This document shows, piece by piece, positions 27,077 through 36,410 of a stretch of 64,000 nucleotides of DNA; position 1 is the first letter of the stretch; every line of letters starts with the position of its first letter. This DNA comes from Pagrus major (Eukaryota; Chordata; Actinopteri; Spariformes; Sparidae), in the NCBI RefSeq assembly GCF_040436345.1, contig NC_133223.1:15190113-15254112 (forward strand), written 5' to 3'. The position numbers were made by a program, and so were the translations under genes. The notes beneath the pieces are model-generated. The model was given only the letters and a program-made list of their open reading frames with translations. It was not told the DNA's origin and searched no databases.

Positions 27077-27539
27077 TGTTCCAGCCGTCAAACTGAAATT
27101 ATTACTTTTGTATTTGTTAACTTAGTTTTTCAATGGAAATGAATTGTTTATTCTGCTTATGATGGCCTATGGTATTGCTATGATTGTTTATATTATTGTT
27201 TTTGTTTTTCATGTCTCCTGGGGGCGTGTTGTGTGTAACAGTAGGACATACGGGTCAGGTGATTGCGCGGTGGCGTTTTGAAAAAAACCCTAAATGTTTG
27301 GTTAAGGGGCGGTGGTTGAAAACAGTTTTTTGACCACGTTATTTAAGTTTTTCGTTGCCATAAAAGATTTTTTCATTCTCTTTTGGATGTCTTAATAATT
27401 AAGCACACAGCTTGGAACGGATTTAAGTTGTAAAAATAAAAGTTATGATTTTTTAAACCGTGGCGAGCGTAAATTTATGAAGTGTGAGTGAAGCGGACCA
27501 CCCCTTCAACACCACGGCTTTTGACAAGAAAAGCCGACA
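27077..27539 (+). mobile_element. Solo LTR inserted in the tandem array
   Basis: 463 bases beginning TGTTCC and ending CCGACA, flanked by a perfect 5-base direct duplication CACAC (27,072-27,076 and 27,540-27,544). Inside are a TATA-like TTATTTAAG (27,339-27,347) and AATAAA (27,435-27,440), the order expected for an LTR in + orientation. No internal region is present, so it is a solo LTR left by recombination. Family undetermined. It is younger than the local array monomers because both target copies lie in repeat sequence. Confidence 0.75.
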
Positions 27540-27616
27540 CACACACTGTAGAGATACACAGTAGAAATACGCAGCACGCAGTAGAAATACGCAGTGAAAA
27601 ATACACAGCACACAGT

Positions 27617-27965
27617 TTTTTATGCATCATTAATCTGGAACAAACTCCCAGAAAAGTGTATTTTAAATCAGTACTCAAGGCTTCTCTGTTTGCAGCAACC
27701 TTTTATTACATTAAAGTTTGGACCATTTAATCCGATCTTACATTGCAGCTGCACTATAATATGTGATTTTACTGTTTATTCTGTCTATTTTAGCTTATGT
27801 TTTATATTTATGACACTTGTTCATTTAATATGTTTTTATCCATGTATGGGTTTCATCGTTAATGTGCTGTGTTGATTGTTTTAACATCTGTTGTGCACTA
27901 TGAGCTTCACCAAGGCAAGTTTTTAACAGTGTTTGTTGAGATGACAATAAAGGACACTCAACTCA
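27617..27965 (+). repeat. LINE-like 3' tail right of the array
   Basis: Same family as 11,565-11,760 but longer; includes a frame reading FYASLIWNKLPE and ends with GACAATAAAGGACACTC. It immediately follows the last array monomers. Confidence 0.45.
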
Positions 27966-28280
27966 ACAGGCTTCAATCAGGTCTCTGTGAGGGAATGACA
28001 TGTGGTCTTTTTTCAAGTGAGATCAATTACATTTTAGAGATTAAAGTCAAATGGACTTTTATTTTTAATTAATCCAGTGGAGGAGGAACGTGAGTGTGTG
28101 CTGCTCTGCTGTTTGCCTCAGTTATAATCTAATGCTGCCACACAAACCAGTATGAAATGAGATGTTAGAATATATACACAGTGAAGTGTCCCCGCAGTGA
28201 CAGTAAATGTAAATGTAAGGTGACAGATCTGGTTCTTGTAATAGTGTCAGAATATTTCAAATCAGAAGCTGTGGACTTAA

Positions 28281-28553
28281 AGGGTAACTCCACCAACTGA
28301 CACATTAAAGTGTGTTTACAGGTCTTGGGGAGTACTGTCTGCTGCATATGTGGAAACGTAACATTCTTCTTCTTTTTCAAAACTGCTGCCTAATTTCCCA
28401 CAATGCAACTTAGCCACTGAATGACATCACTGGAGGCAGTTTATCAGATGACTGTACATGCAGTTTCCTGTAGAAGACTTTAAACTACTTTTTTCACATA
28501 TGCAGCAGTACTCCCCAAGACCTGTTTAATGGGTAAATTGGTGGAATTACCCT
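28281..28553. mobile_element. TTAA MITE, family 1, complete copy
   Basis: Flanked by TTAA at 28,277-28,280 and 28,554-28,557. Ends are inverted: AGGGTAACTCCACCAA and TTGGTGGAATTACCCT. The internal halves are themselves partly inverted, with GGTCTTGGGGAGTACT near the left and AGTACTCCCCAAGACC near the right. It lies upstream of pseudogene C; an orthologous copy is upstream of E and a truncated one upstream of D. B lacks it. Confidence 0.8.
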
Positions 28554-28961
28554 TTAATTCACTGAGCAACAAGACCTTCTCATTATGCTTCAGGTACTCG
28601 ATATGCACTTAATGCACAGAGAGCAGCACAGACACAAAAGTGTCTCCAGCATTACACAGGAGTGTTTATTTCTGCACTTGAACGAATCTATTATGTGCAT
28701 TTTATATCAGTTTAACATGAGATTACCAATTAAGTCATATTGCAGTTTATTTTAAAAGAAGAACCAAGTTTGATCTCTAGATTTTAATTTGAATGAAGTT
28801 ATTGCCTACTGGACTCACAGATGACTTGTGTTCTATGAAATGTGGAAACAGACGCTTTGAGCAGCTGAACAACACCCAAAGCCACTTCCTTTCTTCAGCA
28901 CCTCGACCACAAACATATTTAAAACTTGATGGTAAAGTTCCAGTCTGAGTGTCTCTGTCTG

Positions 28962-30574
28962 ATGGTCACCATGTTCAGCCTGAACCGAGCAGCTCTGCTT
29001 CAACTATTAGTTATGTGCCAAGTCTTTGCAGGTACAGTGGACATTTGTGTTTGTCTTGTATGATTTTTTCTATTTTTAATTATATTTAATATTGATTGAT
29101 TGATTGTTTCCTTCCCTGTTAGGTCATTGTTTCGTTGACTACAGGGATATTCTGGTGTCCAGGGGGGAATCTGTCACGTTGACTTGCAACACATCCAAGG
29201 AAAAAAGATCACACAAATCAGCTCGACCAAAGACAGATTTAGATTTGGTTATTCAATTTCACTTAATAAGACTTCGAATCTAACCTCTAACAGACTGACA
29301 AACGTACCTGCCCAGCTAAATGTTTCTAATGCTCAACATGAAGACGCAGGACTCTATATATGTATAGTATTTGTACATGTAAGTAGAGCACAAAACAGGA
29401 CTAATCATCTCTTCAGACTTAGTACATTTCAAAGCTCACACTTCATGCTACTTTAATTATTCACATCTTATTTGATGCAGGAGTCAGTTCATCGTGGGAG
29501 TTTCTATACATACTCACATATGTAATTGGACTTCTTCTCTGTGTCATCGCTCCAGCTGTCTGCATCTGCAGGTGAGTTTTTATTCAAATCTGTGTGAAAA
29601 TTGTAGCCTGATGTTGTTACACACTTAACACCTTGACTTCCTCCCTTGCCCGCTTGTCGTCATCATGTAACTGACATGTGAACTAGCTGCATTTTTAAAC
29701 ATTTCTGCATTTAGTAAACATATGTCACACTACTTAATATTGTTAATCCTCTTTCCAGTAACAGTTTACATTACAATACGGGAGCTTTAGATGATGTCAG
29801 TTAATGCAGCACAGAGATTTTTTTACAGCGGACATTTTGATTTGTCAAAGCAGGAAAACAAACGTGTAAATAACATTAATGATGCGTTCACTTCATTAAG
29901 TGTCCCAGTAAGACATGTCAGAGAGTGAACATACACAACACCAGTGCCAGTGCTGTAAATGGCTCACCTAAATGGAAAGCGGTTATCATAAATGTTAGTA
30001 TTTCCACCTGTGCTTCCTGCTTTGACGAGTCAAAATGTCTGCTGTGAGAAGGCTCTGCTGCTGCCACCATGACCAAAAACCAGAATGTTTTTATTTTCCA
30101 GTCTGCTCATTTTAATGTCTTTTTCTCATGACAAGAATCTTTTCTTATTGCAATGAAATATCTTAATAATATTCTAATTATATAAGTCAAGCAGACGCAT
30201 CTCATTAAAGACATGTTTCCGGTTCAACATGATAACCTGGTGTGTGTTAATAAGAAATCTACATGTTGTTAAATGAGGAAAAGATCCAGTCAGTGCTTTC
30301 ACATCAACGAGCTGCAGGTAGTGTTAAACAAACAGGGGGACATTGTGTTTGAATCATGTTGAACTTAGGTTAATTATTTAACAAATAAATATATTTAAGA
30401 GTGGCCACATGAGTCTGCACTCAAACAGGCTGCATCCCTGACTGTGACAGGCAGAGGGCGACAAACTCTGAGAGAGAAGAGATGAGAGCTGAATGTGATG
30501 GAAGGAGGACAGAGGGAGAGGCTCAGTTCAGTGTTTGGTCTGACTAGAATGACATTCAGATTAAAGTTGAATAA
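28962..30574 (+). pseudogene. Gene C: dead V-set Ig receptor copy
   Basis: Exon 1 (28,962-29,031) is intact and reads the same signal peptide as B, D and E. The V exon (29,123 to about 29,378) has an A-run expansion that shifts the frame after the first cysteine, the core tryptophan codon is TCG, and the end of the exon (G strand) is missing, running into the donor at 29,379. The transmembrane exon (29,481-29,571) is intact. Both cytoplasmic exons are deleted, apart from the last residues of the B/E-type tail (to 30,574): intron 3 is joined directly to the end of the final exon at a short AGAGGGAGA-type repeat. The tail remnant shows C descends from the B/E type. Promoter and splice sites are preserved, so transcription is possible, but no full receptor can be made. 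Confidence 0.85.
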
Positions 30575-30694
30575 GAAACAAGAGAGATGCTGGACAGGAC
30601 ACATGATATATGATGACGTATAGAAATAATATCAATGCAGCCTGGAGAATGATGACCTTGTTAAAACTAAACGTGGAGAAACAGCAGTGAGTTT

Positions 30695-31010
30695 TTTATG
30701 CATTATTAATCTGGAACAAACTCCCAGAAAATGTATTTTAAATTTGGACTCAAGGCTTTTCTGTTTGCAGCAACCTTTAATTACATTAAAGTTTGGACCA
30801 TTTAATCTGATCTTACACTGCAGCTGCACTATAATATGTGATTTCACTGTTTATTCTTTCTATTTTCGCTTGTGTTTTATATTTATGACACTTGTGTATT
30901 TAATATGTTCTCATCCATGTCTGGGTTTCATTATTAATATGCTGTGTTGATTGTTTTAACACCTGTTGTGCACTATGAGCTCACCAAAGCAAGTTTCTAA
31001 CAGTTTCTTT
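30695..31010 (+). repeat. LINE-like 3' tail between C and D
   Basis: Copy of the tail seen at 27,617, preceded by AACGTGGAGAAACAGCAGTG, the un-expanded counterpart of the array insertion point. The final poly(A)-signal part is lost here. Confidence 0.45.
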
Positions 31011-31285
31011 CTTTTTTCAAGTGAGATAAATGACATTTTAGAGATTAAAGTCAAATGGACTTTTATTTTTAATTAATCCAGTGGAGGAGGAACGTGAGTG
31101 TGTGCTGCTCTGCTGTTTGCCTCAGTTATAATCTAATGCTGCCACACAAACCAGTATGAAATAAGATGGTTAGAATATATACACAGTGAAGTGTCCCCGC
31201 AGTGACAGTAAATGTAAATGTAAGGTGACAGATTTGGTTCTTGTAATAGTGTCAGAATATTTCAAATCATTAACTGTGGACTTAA

Positions 31286-31360
31286 AGGGTAACTCCACCA
31301 ACTTTATACATTAAAGTGTGTTTACAGGTCTTGGGGAGTACTGTCTGCTGCATATGTGGA
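31286..31360 (+). mobile_element. Truncated TTAA MITE, family 1
   Basis: TTAA at 31,282-31,285 followed by the first roughly 75 bases of the element at 28,281; the right part is absent and the sequence continues with different DNA to the promoter of gene D. Confidence 0.6.
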
Positions 31361-31421
31361 AATCGTAGTATGAAGCCTTTTGTGGCACCAGAGAAGGACG
31401 TGATAGATGCTGAACAACTAA

Positions 31422-31503
31422 AGCCACTTCCTTTCTTCAGAGCCTCGACCACAAACACATTTAAAACTTGATGGTAAAGTTCCAGTCTGAGTGTCTCTGT
31501 CTG
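31422..31503 (+). promoter_or_regulatory. Proximal promoter of gene D
   Basis: CACTTCCTTTC ETS-type core and CATTTAAAAC TATA-like element at the same spacing to the start codon as in C and E. Confidence 0.45.
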
Positions 31504-34500
31504 ATGGTCACCATGTTCAGCCTGAACCGAGCAGCTCTGCTTCAACTATTAGTTATGTGCCAAGTCTTTGCAGGTACAGTGGACATTTGTGTTTGTCTTG
31601 TATGCTTTTTTCTATTTTCAATTATATTTAATATTGATTGATTGATTGATTGTTTCCTTCCCTGTTAGGTCATCGTGTCATTGACCACAGGGATATTCTG
31701 GTGTCCAGAGGAGAATCTGTCACGTTGACTTGCAACACATCTGAGGAAAAGATCACACAAATCAAATGGACCAAAGACAGATTTATTTATATTTATTCAA
31801 GTTCACTTAATAAGACTTTTTCGAATCTAACCTCTAACAGACTGACAATAGACCTAAACTTACCTGCTCAGCTGAATGTTTCTAATGCTCAACATGAAGA
31901 CGCAGGACTCTATATATGTGAAGTAGTAAGTGGTGACCATGGCACATGGACAACAGAGTGGAATTTGACAGTGTCTGAGGCACCTGAAAGTAAGTAGAGC
32001 ACAAAACAGGACTAATCATCTCTTCAGACTTAGTACATTTCAAAGCTCACACTTCATGCTACTTTAATTATTCACACCTGATTTGATGCAGGAGTCAGTT
32101 CATCATGGGATTTTCTATACATACTCACATCTGCAATTGGACTTCTCTGTGTCATCTCTGCAGCCATCTGCCTCTGCAGGTGAGTAATGCTTTAACACCT
32201 TTTAGGTGGTGACATTGTTTTATCAATTGAAAAATAATGTTTAGGGAATTGAGCAGGGACACATTTTCCAGAACGACGTCCCTGAAACTCTGCATGACCA
32301 ACAGATCTGTCAGCTTGAACTGTCAACAGTTTTCCGGGACTGTCTCGTCAGCCATCTTTTCTCTCTCTTCTCTTCAGCTCTCTTGTAGCTGTATTCAAAA
32401 CACAACTAGTGAAAAGACGATCTGCTGTGTAATATGTTAACTGTTCTTCCAAACAAAGTTTTATTTATCTGTATTTTGTTATGCAGAAATCTTAAAATGC
32501 ATAATTTGGGTGAATCAGTTGTTTGGCTCTATTTTTGCAGCAGAACAAAAACTAGTGCAACTACAGGTATTTGAATGTCCTTGGCCTTCACCATTAGTCT
32601 AAGTCTTTTTGTGCATAGTGCAAAGTCAGGAGGAAATGCACAAAGGGAAGTGTTCATAAATGAGGTCAGTGCCATAGCCACATATTCTTACACATACTTT
32701 TTGACCCACAAACTACAACCCAGGCAACATAGTGAATGCTTTACCTCATCAAACACGTTTCAAACAAGTTGGTACAGGGGCAACAAAAGACTGGGAAAAC
32801 TGTGGAATGCTCCAAAAACATTGCAAATGATTGCCTTCTGTATGCATTTAGGTTTTACATCGCAATTTGTACATAAAATATTGGTATGATTGAACAAAAG
32901 AAAAGAAAAGAAAACAAGTCATGACTAGGACTGAGTCTCGACCTGGTTGCTTCAAATCTTATACTACACTGGTTACATATGTATACTTTGATGTTGCTAC
33001 AGTGTAGCTAGAGTACACACAGAGAATGTATGGATGTTTGGATTTAAATGAAAAGTCATGCAAACAGAATTTCTATAAAGAACTGAATGTTAATGCAATG
33101 GGCTGAACTTAAATGTGAAATATGTAAGACTTTTTAAAATGAATATATTATAAAAAAAAAACCTAAAATTATCAACAGAATATAAAGAAACAACAGTGTT
33201 GACATTATGATGTCTATGTATTCTGCTGTAGAGATATCTACTGAAGCTAGCATGCTAACCAGCTAGGCCTAGCCTTTACCATTTAAGAGCCCATGTGCTA
33301 GTGGTGTAAATGATCCAGTCTCTCAGTTTGGACTGCTAGATGCACAGCTACCTGAGTTAACTAGCTAATGGTCACTACAGTCAGTAGCTGTTGAGTGTGA
33401 TGTCACAAAGTCATAGAATTAAAGGCGGGACTGCTGACGAGGTGTTTGAGGAGCAGTGTTTTCTGTAGGAGAGAGGAGCTTCTGTTGGTGTGGACTTTGG
33501 GCTTTTTAAATTTCAAGATCTTTTACATGTACAACAACCTATATAACACACTGTAGCTAATAAATGATAAATAAATAATATAAATAATGGAATAAATGAA
33601 AAAGCATAATAGGTCTCCTTTAAAAGCAGCTCTGGTAATTGTTACACTAACATGATTTGGTGCAGGGATCCTTTCTGTAATGGCTCTATAAGATTACAGC
33701 AGATCTGAGGAAAAGCCTTATTGTCATAATATAGCATAACAAAATGTTAAATGCAACCCCATTACTTATAAAATGCAGTCACTGCACATAATAATACTGA
33801 ATGGTTTGCTTAATTTGCATTGCAGTTGTTTTTTGTGCACAATTATATTTCGGAGTATGATTCACAGTTACACCTGCAACAGTGGCCTGTTTGTATTTTG
33901 TACAATCTCATAATCTCACACTATATTATTGCATTATTCTATAAGTTCTGTTACTTGAGACACTTTAATTTCAACATTTGGTTGATAAGACTTTTACATT
34001 AGTGGTTTTAATGCAGGGCTTTTACTTGCAATTTTACGTGTGACAGGAAAACTTGCCCAGCCTCTCAGTGCACCTCTGCAAACACAACAGAAAGCAAAAC
34101 TAAATACCAAACACAAAAATCCACAGCAGAATTTTGAGATTGTGACACTTTTACTTGCAATGAGGTATTTTAATATTGTGGTATTGGTACTTGTATTTAA
34201 ACATACTGTACCTGAAGGCACGTTTAAATGGTGATGAAACAGTCTCAGTTTAATGCTGATGCTTCTATATAACATCAATAGGCAAACAAGACCTTCAGCG
34301 AGACTGGCTTATTCTGTATAATTATTATTTTAATAGAGTTGTGTAGTCTGTTGTCCTAAAACCTTACTCTTACTGAACAAAATGTGTAAATATCATAAAC
34401 TTGTTCGTGCCACAGAGCTTTTTTTCTCCAATGATCAAAAATCCAATTCTAAAGTCCTAAAGGCTTTTTGTCTAGAGAACCGGGGCGATGCTAACTTTTG

Positions 34501-35176
34501 GTTGAGCCTATAAAAATACATCATCCTTAAACCACTCTATGCCTGTCTCCTGGTCGGATTCTGATTTTTCTGGGTTAGATAAGTCATAAAATTGAAACCT
34601 TTTTATGGCAAAGTGCTAAGGACAGATTGAGGAGTCTGACAGTCTCGCTTTGTGTCACCATTGTCATCTTTTGTCCACAGAAGACAGAATGAACAAAAAA
34701 ATAAAAGTTCCTTGTCCAAACTTTAAGTAAAAGGATCTGAGTACTCCTCCAATAACTATTGAGAATAAACTGTAGGATCTCATACGGTGCATCTTTTACA
34801 GTTTATTAGGTTCATACTCTGTGCAATATGTGATCTCTTTTACTATAAAGCACCTGAGACACCTGGAAAGTACTATGAAGTGTTCACAGCTTTTTCTCTG
34901 CAGGAAACTCAGGACACAAAACCAGAACACTTCAGTCCAGGACCAGTCTGATCTCGAGTCAGCAGAAGAGGTCAGAGGAAGTTGATTTTCTTTGACACTC
35001 ACATCCGTCATTTCTTCTTCCTTCTCAGAGAAAGGATTGAACATTATTTTCACTTCCTGCTTCTGTAGGTGGTGCTCCGTCGACCGCAGGCTGGCCCAGA
35101 CAGAAGGACACATAACAAGCATAGGAGTCAGTACATCGAGAGGCTCAACTCCATCTATGGACAACTGGGTCACTGA
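31504..35176 (+). CDS. Gene D: V-set Ig receptor with ITIM tail
   Basis: Exons: 31,504-31,573, 31,669-31,989, 32,092-32,179, 34,904-34,970 and 35,069-35,176; 217 residues, GT-AG, in frame. The V domain has VTLTC, the (V/I)(S/T)Q motif (ITQIKWTK), DAGLYICEV and GDHGTWTTEW before the G strand. The transmembrane exon is one codon shorter than in the other copies (one leucine fewer). The two tail exons are almost identical to those of A and end in the ITIM SIYGQL. Gene D with E mirrors A with B, pointing to duplication of a receptor pair. Intron 3 carries the same repeats as A but has lost the left half of the family 3 MITE. Role as an inhibitory receptor for nectin/PVR-type ligands is inferred from the motif and tail. 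Confidence 0.72.
33393..33618 (+). mobile_element. Right half of a family 3 TTAA MITE
   Basis: Matches the right part of 9,484-9,908, ending GGTCTCCTTTAA. The left half is missing, unlike the paralogous element in gene A. Confidence 0.65.
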
Positions 35177-35224
35177 TGTCTTCAGCGTAACTAAAAAAAT
35201 GCATTAAAACTGGTGCCTTCACTT

Positions 35225-35410
35225 TAAACGGTTTTGTTTTAGCTTATCTTTTCTATTTATGACACTTGTGTATTTAATATGTTCTTATCCATGTATGGGT
35301 TTCATTGTTAAAATGCTGTGTTGATTGTTTTAACACCTGTTGTGCACTATGAGCTCACCAAGGCAAGTTTCTAACAGTGTTTGTTGAGATGACAATAAAG
35401 GACACTCAAC
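35225..35410 (+). repeat. LINE-like 3' tail of gene D
   Basis: Same segment as after gene A, with AATAAA at 35,394-35,399 as candidate poly(A) signal. Confidence 0.45.
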
Positions 35411-35727
35411 TCAACAGGCTTCAATCAGGTCTCTGTGAGGGAATAATGTGGTCTTTTTTCAAGTGAGATAAATGACATTTTAGAGATTAAAGTCAAATGG
35501 ACTTTTATTTTTAATTAATCCAGTGGAGGAGGAACGGGAGTGTGTGCTGCACTGCTGTTTGCCTCAGTTATAATCTAATGCTGCCACACAAACCAGTATG
35601 AAATGAGATGGTTAGAATATATACACAGTGAAGTGTCCCCGCAGTGACAGTAAATGTAAATGTAAAGTGACAGATCTGGTTCTTGTAATAGTGTCAGAAT
35701 ATTTCAAATCAGAAGCTGTGGACTTAA

Positions 35728-36002
35728 AGGGTAACTCCACCAACTGACACATTAAAGTGTGTTTACAGGTCTTGGGGAGTACTGTCTGCTGCATATGTGG
35801 AAACGTAATATTCTTCTTCTTTTTCAAAAACTGCTGCCTACGTTACCCACAATACAACTTAGCCACTGAATGACATCACTGGAGGTAGTTTATCAGATGA
35901 CTGTACATGCAGTTTCCTCCGGAAAACTTCATACTACTTTTTTCACATATGCAGCATTACTCCCCAAGACCTGTTTAATGGGTAAATTGGTGGAATTAAC
36001 CT
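35728..36002. mobile_element. TTAA MITE, family 1, upstream of gene E
   Basis: Flanked by TTAA at 35,724-35,727 and 36,003-36,006 with the same inverted ends as 28,281-28,553; in the paralogous position, so it predates the duplication. Confidence 0.8.
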
Positions 36003-36330
36003 TTAATTCACTGAGCAACAAGACCTTCTCATTATGCTTCAGGTACTCAATATGCACTTAATGCACAGAGAGCAGCACAGACACAAAAGTGTCTCCAGCA
36101 TTACACAGGAGTGTTTATTTCTGCACTTGAACAAATCTATTATGTGCATTTTATATCAGTTTAACATGAGATTACTAATTAAGTCATATTGCAGTTTATT
36201 TTAAAAGAAGAACCAAGTTTGATCTCAAGATTTTAATTTGAGTGAAGTTATTGCCTACTGGACTCACAGGTGACTTGTGTTCTGTGAAATGTGGAAACAG
36301 ACGCTTTGAGCAGCTGAACAACACCTAAAG

Positions 36331-36410
36331 CCACTTCCTTTCTTCAGAGCCTCGACCACAAACACATTTAAAACTTGATGGTAAAGTTCCAGTCTGAGTG
36401 TCTCTGTCTG
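36331..36410 (+). promoter_or_regulatory. Proximal promoter of gene E
   Basis: CACTTCCTTTC core and CATTTAAAAC TATA-like element ahead of the start codon, as in C and D. Confidence 0.45.

Larger units (their letters stand above)
15091..27615 (+). repeat. 12.5-kb GTAGAAATACAC tandem array
   Basis: A minisatellite/satellite array with a basic monomer of about 13 bases (GTAGAAATACACA) alternating with a 5- to 7-base GCACACA spacer, giving frequent 13/20-base alternation. Common monomer variants are CAGTAGAAATACAC, CTGTAGAAATACAC, CAGTCGAAATAC and AATAGAAATAC. Several higher-order levels are visible (listed separately). The + strand is strongly A- and C-rich. It starts directly after the 3' end of gene B and ends at TTTTTTATGCATCATTAATC, which next to pseudogene C follows un-expanded sequence. 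A 463-base LTR interrupts it at 27,077-27,539. It creates long stop-free frames on the minus strand that are composition artefacts. Confidence 0.97.

Noticed and set aside
15091-27615. CRISPR array
   Set aside because: Monomers are too short and variable, spacers are repeated rather than unique, and the genome is vertebrate.
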